From NCBI GenBank assembly GCA_016584305.1, contig JACEEZ010021748.1, forward strand, positions 41,001-105,000: a DNA stretch of 64,000 bases, read 5' to 3'. Positions 49,120-61,779 of this stretch are shown here, piece after piece (positions within the stretch are counted from its first letter, which is position 1; the number at the start of each line of letters is the position of its first letter). The stretch is from Chionoecetes opilio (Eukaryota; Arthropoda; Malacostraca; Decapoda; Majidae). The position numbers were made by a program, and so were the translations under genes. Below the pieces are notes generated by a model. That model was not told where the DNA came from, made no database searches, and saw nothing but the letters and a program-made list of their open reading frames with translations.

Positions 49120-49640
49120 TCGGTCAGCATCATTTTTTTTTTTGGGGCGGTCAGCATTTTTTTTTTTTAAAGGGGGGGTGGCGATCAGCATTTTTTTTTA
49201 TTTGGGGTGGTCAGCCTTTTTTTTATGGGTGGTCAGCATTTTTGTTTTTTTTGGGGTGGTCAGCAATGTTTTTTTTTGGTGGTCAGCAATTTTTTTTTGG
49301 GTGGTCAGCAATTTTTTTTTGGTGGTCAACAATTTTTTTTTTGGGTGGTCAGCAATTTTTTTTTTTTGGGTGGTCAGCAATTTTTTTTTTTTGGGTGGTC
49401 AGCAATTATTTTTGGGCGGTCAGCAATTTTTTTTTTTTGGGTGGGCAGCAATTATTTTGGACGGTCAGCAATTTTTTGGGGGGCGGTCAGCAAATTATTT
49501 TGCCGGTCAGCAAATTTTTTTTTTGGGTGGTCAGCAATTAATTTTTTTGGCGGACAGCAATTTTTTTTTTCCTCCGGTCAGCAGCAATTTGTTTTTGAAT
49601 CAGCAGCAATTTTTTTTTTTTTTTTTTTTATTTTTTTTAT
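49120..49640. repeat. Minisatellite GGTGGTCAGCAATTTTTTTT, unit about 25-30 bp
   Basis: About 20 copies of GGTCAGCA are followed by T-runs of variable length. All three plus-strand frames stay open and give Gly-Gln-Gln-Phe repeats, which are not genes. Confidence 0.9.
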
Positions 49641-50027
49641 TGGTCAGTAAAATATGATGGCTGTATAATGTACTACTACTTCTTATTTCGTGGTTCTAGA
49701 ACTAGTGCTGTATACTTCTTTTTTCCTTATTCCTTTCCTTTTTCCTTCTTTTCTATACTTCTGTAGCGTTGTTTCAGCCTTTCTCTATACTACCTATCCC
49801 TATACCTATCCTCTATATCTATCCTCTATACTTTCTCTATCTAAGCTATCCATTAATCTATCCTGTATACCTTCTCTATGTTCTAAAAGTGTGGTGAGGT
49901 GATGGTATTTATCTGACGTATATGACAGTGTGCTCAAAAGATAATGTTACTCTCGGGGTACCTGGGAAGATATGTTTTTTTATGGTTGTCATTAAGTGTT
50001 ATCATGTGAAAGCAACCGGTTTATGTG
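49641..50027. other. No gene recognised
   Basis: It contains a short CTATCCTCTATACTTT-type repetition (49785-49890) and otherwise unique sequence with no coding signal. Confidence 0.5.
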
Positions 50028-50041
50028 TGTGTGTGTGTGTG

Positions 50042-50102
<61 letters not shown>

Positions 50103-50115
50103 GTGTGTGTGCGAG
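50028..50115. repeat. (GT)n microsatellite
   Basis: A nearly pure GT run followed by CAGACAGACAGACA. Confidence 0.95.
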
Positions 50116-50202
50116 GGGTGAATGACCGAACGTGTATAGACAGACAGACAGACAGACATAGACACAGAAGATATAATTAGATACATAAGATTGACAAGTT
50201 AT

Positions 50203-50617
<415 letters not shown>

Positions 50618-50792
50618 AAGGCCTTGTGGAAGTGAGTGCAACATCCGGGTTATCACAAAAGAACGTAGGAAAGAAACAACAACAAAAAAGAGTATCGTAA
50701 AAAAGGAAACAGGAAAAACTTAAACCAACGTCATGTACCTTTTTTCTCTCTCTTTTTTTCTCTCTTTTGTGTATAGGAATGTAGGAAAGAAA

Positions 50793-51035
50793 CAAGAACA
50801 GTTGAAGAGGACCACATTTCTATTAAACATCCTTCCTCTTCTTCTTCTTCTTCTTCTTCTTCTTCTTGTGATATCTGACGCTTTGTATCGCTTCATAGAC
50901 AAATAGCTAGTACATAGATTCTTCTGACTTCTTTGTATTGTTTCCATGAAGCGATACAAAGCGTCAGAGGTCACAAGAAGAAGAAGAAGAAGAAGAAGAA
51001 GGATGTTTACTAGAAATGTGGTCAGTTTTCCTCCT
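50793..51035. repeat. Inverted repeat with (TTC)n/(AAG)n arms
   Basis: The left arm has CCACATTTCTATTAAACATCC, (TTC)n, then CTGACGCTTTGTATCGCTTC. The right arm is the inverse, ending AGAAATGTGG. The loop of about 40 bp is at 50908-50946. Related (TTC)n-TTGTGACCTCTGACGCTT sequences occur at 53495-53560 and 53840-53880. Confidence 0.8.
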
Positions 51036-51323
51036 CGGGTGTTTACTAGAAATGTGGTCAGTTTTCCTCCTCGGATGTTTACTAGAAATGTGGCCAGTTT
51101 TCCTCCTCGGATGTTTACTAGAAATGTGGTCAGTTTTCCTCCTCGGATGTTTACTAGAAATGTGGCCAGTTTTCCTCCTCGGATGTTTACTAGAAATGTG
51201 GCCAGTTTTCCTCCTCGGATGTTTACTAGAAATGTGGCCAGTTTTCCTCCTCGGATGTTTACTAGAAATGTGGCCAGTTTTCCTCCTCGGATGTTTACTA
51301 GAAATGTGGCCAGTTTTCCTCCT
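51000..51323. repeat. 36-bp tandem repeat, nine copies
   Basis: The unit is GGATGTTTACTAGAAATGTG followed by G(T/C)CAGTTTTCCTCCTC. The unit length is a multiple of three, so frames stay open on both strands and give a 12-residue repeat (MFTRNVVSFPPR on plus). The array begins inside the right arm of the inverted repeat, whose sequence matches one unit. Confidence 0.9.
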
Positions 51324-51431
51324 GTCGGAAAATTGGAAAAAAAAGGTAGCAGAAAAACTTAAGCCACCGTAACTTAACTTTTTCATCATTACTCTTTTTC
51401 TTGCTAAGGACAAAGTTATTAATAAATGTTG

Positions 51432-51642
51432 TTAACTCCTTGAGGCCCAGAACGTAATTTCCATTGTATTTTGGCGACCATCAGACGATTTTAGTGAATA
51501 TAGGCATTATTTTATATATATGACCTGTTTAGTATCCTTAACCACTAACTAATTTGGTATATTAAGTTACTTTTCATGATTTTATGGCTAACAACATAAG
51601 ATTTTATATAGCAAAGGAAATATCTGGGAGTGAAAAGGTTAG
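51432..51642 (+). mobile_element. Family A TTAA MITE
   Basis: It begins TTAACTCCTTGAGGCCCAG and ends CTGGGAGTGAAAAGGTTAG. It keeps the family interior, so it is an older, more diverged copy outside the array. Confidence 0.75.
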
Positions 51643-52187
51643 TAAATCGTAGTGACAACATCTATCTCCTCCCTGTAACAGAAAGGTCAATGATCTCACG
51701 TGTGTCGCCTTGTCGCACGTCCCTCCCCTTCCACCCACCCTCCGTCCTTCACCTTGCCCAGCTGTACACCTCAACCCCCTCTACCCCCCTTCCCTAACCT
51801 CCAACTCCAACAACACCTTCCCCCGCCACACATACACACGATGACGCAACACACAGATGGTCCAGGTATCGTAAACTGTTTTAATTACGTGAACACTTTT
51901 CCTGGGTGACTTTTTCTTGTGTTTCCACTAATTTCTTGGCTGCAACACGTCTTAGCTCATTTATGTAATAATTATTTCCATGTCTTGTGTGTTTGTGATC
52001 ATAGTTTGTAGCTTCTCTTTCCCTTTTTTTTTATGTATAGAATAAAGGGTAAAAAGTTAGTGGACTAGAATATGAGGCAATATTAAGTTTTTAAGAATAT
52101 AAAACAAAATTATCCACTGGTGAAACGGAAGTAAAAAAAGTTTCACATGTTTCTTATCATACACTAAACTGTAAAACATTTCTATAT
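51643..52187. other. No gene recognised
   Basis: A C-rich stretch (51715-51835) is followed by AT-rich sequence. No splice-supported frame or repeat is seen. Confidence 0.5.
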
Positions 52188-53062
52188 TTCACTATTACGA
52201 CCATATTTCTCTATTACGACTATATTTCTCTATTACGACTATATTTCACTATTACGACTATATTTCTCTATTACGACTATATTTCACTATTACGACTATA
52301 TTTCACTATTACGACCATATTTCACTATTACGACTATATTTCACTATTACGACTATATTTCACTATTACGACTATATTTCACTATTACGACCATATTTCA
52401 CTATTACGACTATATTTCACTATTACGACTATATTTCACTATTACGACTATATTTCACTATTACGACTATATTTCACTATTACGACTATATTTCACTATT
52501 ACGACTATATTTCACTATTACGACTATATTTCACTATTACGACTATATTTCACTATTACGACTATATTTCACTATTACGACCATATTTCACTATTACGAC
52601 TATATTTCACTATTACGACCATATTTCACTATTACGACCATATTTAACTATTACGACTATATTTCACTATTACGACCATATTTCACTATTACGACTATAT
52701 TTCACTATTACCACCATATTTCACTATTACGACCATATTTCACTATTACGACCATATTTCACTATTACGACTATATTTCACTATTACGACCATATTTCAC
52801 TATTACGACTATATTTCACTATTACCACCATATTTCACTATTACGACCATATTTCACTATTACGACCATATTTCACTATTACGACCATATTTCACTATTA
52901 CGACTATATTTCACTATTACCACCATATTTCACTATTACGACCATATTTCACTATTACCACCATATTTCACTATTACGACCATATTTCACTATTACGACC
53001 ATATTTCACTATTACGACCATATTTCACTATTACGACCATATTCCACTATTACGACCATTAT
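52188..53062. repeat. 19-bp satellite array, about 45 copies
   Basis: The unit is CTATTACGACTATATTTCA. Three main variants (ACGACTAT, ACGACCAT, ACCACCAT) are arranged in blocks, and ACCACCAT copies recur every few units towards the right end. Confidence 0.95.
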
Positions 53063-54021
53063 TATTACCATTTCACTTTCACTCTATTTCACTATTACAT
53101 GCATTAGTATTACCAATTCACCATCACTTTCACTCTATTTCACTAATACCAAAGATGATGTTTCAATAGGAAATGTTGCTCAATTTAGTATGTTCAGAAC
53201 ACATGTGAAGACTATCCTTTGATTTCCTGTTATTCTGTTTCCTTTCTTCCTTTTCTTCCCTTCCTTTCCTGTTTCACCAGTGGTACTCTCATGGCCTCTC
53301 ACATCCGCTACACAACTCATAACTAAGCACAAACTATATGTATAAAAACAGTTAAACTATCAGATAATATACAAATGTTAACACAAAGCTTCATTCGTTA
53401 ATCACCATCTCAAAAAATTATATTAGAAAGTACTGGAGTTTTTTGGCAGAAGGGAATTGACCATAACTCTATTAAATATCCTCCTCATTCTTCTTCTTCG
53501 TCTTCTTCTTCTTCTTCTTCTTCTTCTTCTTCTTCTTCTTCTTGTGACCTCTGACGCTTAGTATATCCTTTTATAGGTCCTCTTCAACTTCGTCTCCTTA
53601 GTTAACAAATTTCTCAACCATATAGAGAATGGGCTGCGATCTTTTTATACGGCACAGAAAGATAATTGTGTTTCTTATACATACATTTTTTCTCCGTAGC
53701 TGTTTAGTTTTTATGATTCACGGTTAAGATGTCGTTTTTCTTCCTTATTTTTTCTTTTTTTCTAGGGGGTTGTTGAAAAGAAGGCTATTTCTATTGGCTA
53801 TTTGACCTGGGATACTAACATCAACTAACATCGCTTTAACTTCTTCTTGTGACCTCTGACGCTTAGTATCGCTTCATTGGTCCTCTTCAACTTCGTCCTT
53901 CGTTAAATTCCCAAACCTGTCAATTCTTCCCTTGGCTCTGTCACCTGGGATAGCTACTATACTAAAACATCTTCATTAGTTTTCCTACAGTTGTTCCTAG
54001 CGCTCACTGGCATCTGTAACA
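53063..54021. repeat. Copies of the (TTC)n-CTGACGCTT repeat, otherwise no gene
   Basis: Two segments (53450-53600 and 53835-53910) share TTCTTGTGACCTCTGACGCT and GGTCCTCTTCAACTTCGTC with each other and with the inverted repeat at 50.8 kb. Confidence 0.6.
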
Positions 54022-54224
54022 TTAACCCTTTCACGCCCAGAGATTTCCTGTGCTATATAAAATCGTCTATTAACCATTACGAAAATTAGCTTAATATACC
54101 AAATTAGTTAGTGGACAAGGATACTAAACAGGTCATATCTATAGAATATTGCTTATACTCACTAAAATAGTCTAATGGTACCCAAAATACAATGGAAATT
54201 ACGTTCTGGGCCTCAAGGGTTATT
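54022..54224 (-). mobile_element. Family A TTAA MITE, inverted
   Basis: On plus it begins TTAACCCTTTCACGCCCAG and ends CTGGGCCTCAAGGGTTAT, the reverse of the other copies. It retains the interior words (ACTAAACAGGTCATAT). Confidence 0.75.
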
Positions 54225-54374
54225 GGTCGTCTTAGCAGCTGGCCTAATCCTGGGGTCCCCTTTATCGGCAAAAAAAGGCTCCACACTATAATCTGAGGTA
54301 GTAATCAGGGGTTAGGGCAGTAGCGGGCCTCTCTCACACCTAGCAAGGACCCCCCCCCTCCCCGCCCCCGCCTC

Positions 54375-54680
54375 TGCGTCCTCTCCTCCCTTTGAGCCCT
54401 ACAGTTGGGGTTTCTTATTCGCGGGTGTCGGGGGAACATGGTCAATCTTTCGCGGTCCTGTAAAACCATATTTATAGCCGTAAAAAATAAGAAATATAGA
54501 ACAAGAATTTAAGAAAGCATGCTCCCCCTCTCCCCCCACCTCCTCTCCCTCCCTTTGAGCTCTACAGTTGGGGTTTCTTATTCGCGGGTGTCGGGGGGAA
54601 CGTGGTCAATCTTTCGCGGTCTTGTCACGCCACATTCCAAGCCCGTAACAAAAATATATATAATAGATAGAATAAGAAAG
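54375..54680. repeat. 163-bp tandem duplicate
   Basis: TACAGTTGGGGTTTCTTATT and GGTCAATCTTTCGCGGTC occur in two copies 163 bp apart, followed by partial copies of the CATTCCAAGCCCGTAA end (54630, 54712, 54966). Confidence 0.8.
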
Positions 54681-54891
54681 CATGTGGTAAAAAAACTTTG
54701 TAATATAAATAACATTCCAAGGCCGTAAAAAAATGAAAATATAATATAATAAAAAAAAGAAATATATATGAATAGATATATATCATTTTATATATATATG
54801 ATTTATATATACGTATATATGAATAGATATAAAAAAAATTGTGATGCCTGCTCTCTTATTGGGTGTATTTTGGGAGAATTTGTATAGTTGT

Positions 54892-54922
<31 letters not shown>

Positions 54923-55354
54923 TTCAGCTATCGACTTCATTTTTTGGGTTATTTTCCATTTTTCCACATTCCAAAACCGTATGTGAAAAAAATGAATAGA
55001 TGGTAAGTGGAGAATATGTGTAATTTTGTATTTGTTCCATACATTTATTTATTTATTTAGCTAACTACCTCATATTCTAGTTTCTTTTTCGTTTTCACTC
55101 CAAAATTTTACCAAGTTCATTTTGTAGCTAGAAAATGTACGCCTTATTTTATAACAAAACTAACACTACCTAAACCTAATCTACTGTAACACCACTAAAA
55201 CAGCACCTTGAATAACAGCTACGGGAAAAAATTAGATGTATAAGAAACACAATGATCTCTTGGTACCTTGTAAAAGAATCGTCTCCCATTCTCTAACACT
55301 ATCTAAACCTAATCTAACACCATTTAAATTTATCCTTGAATAAACTTGGTAATA
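54681..55354. other. AT-rich stretch with TTTA repeats, no gene
   Basis: It contains an AT run near 54775-54830 and (TTTA)n at 54890-54925. The words CTAACACTATCTAAACCTAATC recur near 55290 and 55890. No coding frame. Confidence 0.5.
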
Positions 55355-55815
55355 TAAGGTGGTGGTGGTGGTGGTGGTAGTGGTTGAGGTTGGTAGTGGT
55401 GGTGGTGGTGGTGGTGGTAGTGGTTGAGGTTGGTAGTGGTGGTGGTGGTGGTGGTGGTGGTTGAGGGTGGTAGTGGTTGAGGTGGGTAGTGGTGGTGGTG
55501 GTGGTGGTGGTTGAGGGTGGTAGTGGTGGTGGTGGTGGTGGTGGTGGTAGTGGTAGTGGTGGTGGTGGTTGAGGGTGGTAGTGGTGGTGGTGGTGGTGGT
55601 AGTGGTAGTGGTGGTGGTGGTTGAGGGTGGTGGTGGTGGTGGTTGAGGGTGGTGGTGGTGGTTGAGGGTGGTGGTGGTGGTGGTGGTAGTAGTAGTGGTG
55701 GTTGAGGGTGGTGGTGTTGGTGGTTGGTTGAGGGTGGTGGTGGTGGTGGTGTTGGTGGTTGAGGGTGGTGGTGGTGGTTGAGGGTGGTGGTGTTGGTGGT
55801 GTTGGTGGTGGTGTA
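55355..55815. repeat. (GGT)n with GGTTGAGGGTGGT units
   Basis: A GGT trinucleotide array has a higher-order TTGAGGG interruption. The minus-strand Thr/His/Pro frame is a repeat translation. Confidence 0.95.
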
Positions 55816-55919
55816 GGTAAAGGAATTGATACAACAGAAACAATTATCTTTCAGTAGCTAATAAAAAATATCGCATTTCATTCTTTACAACTACCTAACA
55901 ATATCTAAACCTAATCGTT

Positions 55920-55966
55920 ATCTCGCGGCCTCTTGTAGCTTCCTTATGTTCTTATGTTCCTAATCC
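55920..55966 (+). mobile_element. LINE 3' tail remnant
   Basis: CGCGGCCTCTTGTAGCTTCC followed by TTATGTTCTTATGTTCCTAA is the terminal word of the CR1-like family. Confidence 0.6.
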
Positions 55967-55991
55967 AACACCACCAAAATAGCAGGTGTCT

Positions 55992-56118
55992 GGACGATTC
56001 GAGCGAATACCTTTTCGAGCGTTGGACGATTCGAGCGAATACTTTTTCGAGCGTTGGACGATTCGAGTGAATACTTTTTCGAGCTTTGGGAACGTTCGGC
56101 GAATACTTTTACGAGCGC
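55992..56118. repeat. 32-bp tandem repeat, four copies
   Basis: The unit is GGACGATTCGAGCGAATACT plus TTTTCGAGCGTT, with starts at 55992, 56024 and 56056 and a diverged fourth. It directly precedes the dispersed repeat shared with 20340. Confidence 0.85.
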
Positions 56119-57666
56119 CCCACAAACCTTGCTTCGCTTCTCACTACCGTAGTATTGATAATATTCTTTTCATTTAACCTAACTTAACCGTTTCTGGCTG
56201 AAATATCGGTAGATTTATACGTTATAATAGGCGTTATAATACACTAACTTTTTCTTTTCATCAACGTTCACACAAACACACACAAAGGCGTAACAGATAG
56301 GCGTACGTCCTGTTTCTATAAATACTATAGGCAGTACAATCCAGGCAGAGGGGAGTGAGATCAGGTCAGGTACCCTGTGTGTGTGTGTGTGCATTACTGC
56401 GTGCTAACTGGTATCCTTTACCGCATAAAACACTTTAGTCACCAGCTGTAATAATGTCGCCAGCCGCCAAAATTACAAATTATAGCATCACTACTGAGGG
56501 TGTATGTCCCCACTGAAGATGATACACAGTAGTTTATATCATGACTGTATAATCTACCCTGTTTCAGCGTTTGTTTTATGCTTTGTAGCTGCAAGTACAT
56601 ACGATTTCAAATTTCCCAACTCGTTTTTTTTTTGCACGACGACGACGGCGGGAGGACCTCAGAACATAAACCTAATTGGCGACCGTATTGTTGGTCCCAC
56701 TCTGGTGATATTTTTGAATTTGTTTTTTATAGTTACTTCCCTACCAGACCTATCAGATGAAGACACAAAATGACAGACTCTCCAGATAGCTCCTTTTAAA
56801 CTTTCCTGAAATCATGGATGTAGAAATGTAAGTATTAACGCTACCAAAAATTTATACATCGAAAAAAAGTTGTCCTGGCGACTTTAGTGTTATCTAGGGA
56901 AATTTGGAATGTCCTAACGGCACCCCGGGCCCGCCCGCCGGCCAGGGTTGCCACCCCAAATTGTGCTTTTTTTAGAAAAGGTTGGGGGACGATGGTCGCG
57001 GGTTGGCGGTTTTTGGGCTGTTTTTAATTCAAGTTGCGGATTTTTGTGTTGATTGTTTTTGAAAGCCCCATGACACATTTGCACCCGTTCATGATAATCC
57101 CAAGGAGGATTATCACAACAATTATCGTCAAGGGGGATTATCACGACCGGACTTGACCTGATTAGGACCTCAGTCGTGGACCTCTCACGGTCACATCCTA
57201 GCTACTGACAACCCTAGGGATGAGTAATTATATTGACCGGGGGCATGCCACACCTTAATTTCATTAAACACCCCCAAAGGGCCCAACCCCCATTCAGCCT
57301 GTCTCTAACTTCTAAAATCTAATATCAAACTTCTAATATACATATAAGGGAGAGACTCAGGAGACTGTCGATACAGTTACTCTCTACTACAGCTGCCGTG
57401 ATCAGATGAGGATATAAAATAGCTTGCGTGAGTGACTTGCAAGTTGCAATACAAGAGTTTAGAAAATCATGACATGTCCGTGCTTTCATGCATAGAAAAC
57501 ACGTACTGCTGCAATGATTTTTAAACCCACAGAGGAATGCTGTCACTTTACAAGGACATTTATTCCAATGCTGATGATCAGGAGAAATGTTGATATACCT
57601 GATATAAAAATTTGTTCAAAAAAAAAATACATTGTTGGCCTATAGCATGAATGGGTATGTATCCTA

Positions 57667-57702
<36 letters not shown>

Positions 57703-58560
57703 ATATATATATATATATATTATATATATATATATATTATATATAAAATGTTTTTTATAGGTACATTAATAGTAAAATACTTTTTTTCTTTTTTGTTATA
57801 TTTTTCAGTCGTCTTGAGCTCTTACATACACAACTAATTATAATATTGGGTAAATTTTGTCGCGGCTTTCTGAGACCGAGGTCGCCTTTTTGGGCTCGTT
57901 TTGGGATGAGATTGGGTGGGAACTGTAGTCTGCGACCTGGCAGTCTGTCCCCACCTAGGGTTTCTGTATAAAGGTGTGTGTGCTGCAGAGGAGCTACACG
58001 AGGCCGTGAAACCTACACGGGGTACTTCCTGTAATTTACTGGTTTATGATTATAAAAAATAGCGATGCAATAGTAGCTATGTCAGAAATTTAAAGAGATA
58101 GAAATTTAAAAGCATCCAATAATAATGAAAACAATAAAAGCAAATTTACGTAGGTGAGGAGACTAGCTGCCCCTCCTAGTAATTAAGTCATGGCAAAATG
58201 GGGAACCTGACCTGCCCGGGACCTCACCCCCCTCTACCTACCTAATCCCTAATCGAACCCGTGGAGCCACGATATATATACTGGGTCGAGTATAGCTGGA
58301 TGCTTTGGGTGTCTGGACAGCATACTGAGCAGAACGGAAATATGTCCTCCGTACAGCAAAAGAGTTTTCTAGCAGCCGCTTCCCTTACAAGAAACCCGTG
58401 TATCGTTTGTATTAAGGAGGTGCGAAATAAAGAACACGGTTTTAAGTGTGACTGCGTGGTAATGGCAGCACAGGCTTTGCAACACTGGCATCTCGTTATT
58501 GGAGTGGGAGAAGACTGATGAAACGTCCTGCTGGTTCAGAGTGGCGCTGTTGTCAGTGCT
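56119..58560. other. Mostly unannotated stretch
   Basis: It holds the dispersed repeat (to about 56215) and a possible small element with CAGGGTTGCCA at 56943 and its partial inverse TGACAACCCTA near 57205. An (AT)n run lies at 57667-57747 and a short LINE tail remnant at 57985-58040 (minus). Open frames such as 56504-56773 and 58261-58518 show no motif I recognise. Confidence 0.4.
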
Positions 58561-60250
58561 CTCTACAGACACTTTCTTCTGCATCTGCAAGTTTCAACTC
58601 CTCATCACCCACAGTGCCTGTCGTCCCCATTGGCTGAGAGTACCCGCCTTTCAGACTTCATGCACGTCGATACGACTGATCAGCCCACGGTTACATGTAC
58701 CACGGAGGAAACCGATTATGTAAGCCAGACTGAAGACTCGCGGAAACCATGGAAGCGGATCCACTGTCACTCCACAGAGATCCACATTCGGTGCGGCCTC
58801 CTTTGACGTCAGTGTTTCTTCGAGGTTCCAGCTTCCTCCTCGGAAACACCACTTGCACCTCGCCCTATCCCCTCCGTGGATGTTTGGGGCCCAAGAACCT
58901 TTAAGTTATAAAGTAGTGACTAATGCCTCCAAGCGGGGCAAAAACTATTCTGACAGACACCAGGGGTCATCGATATAACAAGAAGTCAGCAGACAAACGA
59001 TGCTCCTAATCAAAGACTGTGTGGACGTGCAGTGTGCGACGCAAGGGACCTGCTGTCTTGCCAATTTACGAGTCAGATGGTGTTTTTGTTCCTGGACCCC
59101 AGCCCCACACACCCAACAAACCTGGTCAGGACCAAGCGCAGACATTATAGCAGAAACTAAGAGGCGTGCTGCTGCTCAAGTTTTTGTTCCTGCAAGCACA
59201 ATCTTTGGGATGTCCTGCTCGACAAATTGTGCCTGATGCACTACCTGCTAGCCTCCCCTGCCAGCCAACGTAGTCCGGTATGCCAACCGTCATCGCCAGA
59301 TGAACAGGCCCAAGCCTCCAAGAACCTGGAATTTGAACTTCAAGACGCCTTCATCCCAGAAGATTTTCCCGTCAGCCGACGTTCATATCGATGGTGCTCG
59401 CCACTTCATATTTGCAACGCATGACCAAAATCACTTACTGCAAAAGGCCAGTTCCTGTATGCAGATGCTACATTCAAGCTCGTCAGAGAACCATTCACAC
59501 AACTGTTTTACATACACGCCTTCTCAACAGGATGACAGTGTGAGCCCGGTCCCTCTTCTTTTTGCCCGTGATGTCCCGCCGTAACGTCAAGACACGTCGA
59601 AGTCCTGTCAACTATGAAGGACCTCATCCCCGCTCTCTCCATCAAAAAAGGTTACGGTTGACTTTGAGCAGGCAGTGTGGGCAGCTGTTCGTGAGGTTTT
59701 CCCGGATGTGGAGATCCAGGGATGTGTTTTTCACTGGACCGCAGGCTGTTTTTTAGAAGGTAGTGGATCTTGGTTTGAAAGTGCCATACCAAACCTCTGG
59801 TGCTGTGCATGAATACATCAGGCAGCTGCTTGCACTACCCTTCCTCCCAGCAGAGCACATCCCAGCGATGTTTACATCCATAGCTGGCCCACTCCTCCAC
59901 TGCAGCCACTGGTGGATTACTTAGGACAACTTGGATCGATAAAATCTACGTGGCCAGTCGCATCTTGGTCCATTTTTGGTCTAGCCGTGCGGGCAAATAA
60001 TGATGTTTTAAGGATGGCACAGCCGCCCTCAACCCAAAAAGGGAGCAACAGCCTCAACTTTTAAAAAGCTAATCGAAATGCTGCACGGGAGGCCAAGATG
60101 TCACTCTGCAGACCCAGCTTGTTGCCCGAACAAGCTATCGAGATCAACTCGAAAAGTTAAAAAGCAGGTCCAGGCAAAGCTTGAAAAGCTGTGGCAACGC
60201 TACAAAACAAAGACATAACAACTGGCCACCTACTCCGTGCCTGCAGTAGA
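58561..60250 (+). pseudogene. Decayed MULE-domain/FLYWCH-type transposase-like gene
   Basis: Frames change repeatedly, but the order of pieces is coherent. GHRYNKKSADKRC (58960) starts a zinc-finger-like region. 'VFVPGPQPHT' follows near 59085, and the 'ETKRRAAAQVFVPAS' word is at 59150. 'DGARHFIFATHDQNHLLQKA' (59390) and [19 protein letters not shown] (59653) come next, then EIQGCVFHW and '[18 protein letters not shown]'. The Asp-Phe-Glu-x-Ala and Gly-Cys-x-Phe-His motifs are those of the Mutator-like (MULE) transposase core. Numerous stops make it inactive. No inverted termini were found. Confidence 0.65.
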
Positions 60251-60716
60251 ATATATGCCCCCTTTAGACACATAATGATGCGACCTGTATATATTACTGT
60301 ATGTGAATGTAACACCTTTTATAAAATTAAATTTCTTATTTTTTATCTGTTTTCATGTTCTTAAAAACCTTTAGTGTATATGATAAATTTTCATAATAAA
60401 ATTATTTTAAAATACGGTAACTATTTTTCACCCATCTACTATTTATTTCACTTCGCACACTTTTCAAATAAATATGCTATGTATTATGATATTTATATAA
60501 TTCAGTGTTTTGAAATACTATTTGCGGTAAAAAATTCGTTTTCTCGTCCCTGCCACCCCATATCTCTTGCTTACTACCTTGCAATGCTTGTGGGCCTTTG
60601 GACCCCTATATTTGATGTTTGTAGTAGTAGATTATATTAGACAACAAAGTGAGTGCACTCCAATCCGTTGTTGCTGTCGTTGGTCACTGGTCAAAGTGCC
60701 TCGCACGCACACCACA
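60251..60716. other. No gene recognised
   Basis: AT-rich sequence after the pseudogene, with an AATAAAATTATT word near 60395. Nothing else. Confidence 0.5.
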
Positions 60717-60786
60717 CACTCACACACACACCCACACACACACACACAACACACAACACACACACACACACACACACACACACCCC

Positions 60787-60823
<37 letters not shown>
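60717..60823. repeat. (CA)n microsatellite
   Basis: CACA runs with CCC interruptions. Confidence 0.95.
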
Positions 60824-60825
<2 letters not shown>

Positions 60826-60885
60826 TAAATCCATGAGTCTACGGAGTTGGAAATATAGCATGGTGTTACCGAAGTTTCTTACTGT

Positions 60886-61693
60886 AGGGGCATTCCAGGA
60901 CAGGTGGCCCAGAGAGTAACACCTCACCAACTCTGATTTTGCTTAAATTTGGCACATGTTATGGGTGTTGCTGCCATATGCCTTGTGCAAAATTTGAGCA
61001 CTCTAGGGTCAACGGGTCTCCTTAAGAGGTCATCAAAATTTTGGCATGACCTCGAAAATGACCTAAAAGATCAAACTTCAAATGTCCCTAAAATCTTTAT
61101 TTATAAACTTAGAGAGGTGGTTTTAATATCTTTTTTACTCAGTATGAGTCTCTGAATCATTCTAGGTTTACAGAATTAACTTACATCAATAACTAAAAAA
61201 AGGGCACAAAATTTTAACTTTGACCTTGACCTGTGACCTTGAAGTTCATTCGCGACAAAAAAAATCATTTAGTCAAAATTGAAGCTTTGTATGTTTACTT
61301 CAAATAACATAAAAAATTGTGTCTTATTCTACATAGGTAAGCCTGTACAGGTTGTCAAAGCCAGGCAGAAATATGTTATGCCTATATTCGGACCATGTTT
61401 TTCTATTTTTATATACCTATTTAGCTATGAAAAATTAGTTTTAGCCACAGATAATGAATATTAATACAAATAAATAAGAAAAATTATGTTAGAGTGAACC
61501 ATTATTATTCAATTGATTGAACTAATGAATGAAATTGTTTAGTAAAATAGTAAGCTCATAAATTAAATTATAAAATGAAAATAAATTAATAATTTGTTAA
61601 AAGTACTTTTCAATTCATCATGTGTGTTACCAGGATGCGGTACGAGGAACCAACTCAAATGCCCAAACCTACCTCTTTCCCCCAAACCACCAC
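60886..61693 (+). repeat. Left arm of a 2.3-kb palindromic element
   Basis: It begins AGGGGCATTCCAGGACAGGT and matches 62352-63169 in reverse complement over about 800 bp with only a few differences. It contains a TTTGACCTTGACCTGTGACC block and AT-rich sequence. Confidence 0.9.
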
Positions 61694-61779
61694 GGTCCAT
61701 ATAATGAGATTTTTGGATAATTAATTTTATTAATTAATGAGATAAAGTTATCATATATTTGTAGGTAGGTAACATTTTG

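Noticed and set aside
49032..49657. Three overlapping Gly/Gln/Phe-rich frames
   Set aside because: All three frames are open because the unit lacks stops; this is a T-rich minisatellite.
50946..51413. Repeat proteins with 12-residue units on both strands
   Set aside because: The 36-bp unit keeps every frame in register; no start context, splice sites or flanking domain support a gene.
56943..57214. Possible small hAT-like element (CAGGGTTGCCA / TGACAACCCTA)
   Set aside because: Only about 10 bp of the ends match and flanks show no 8-bp duplication.
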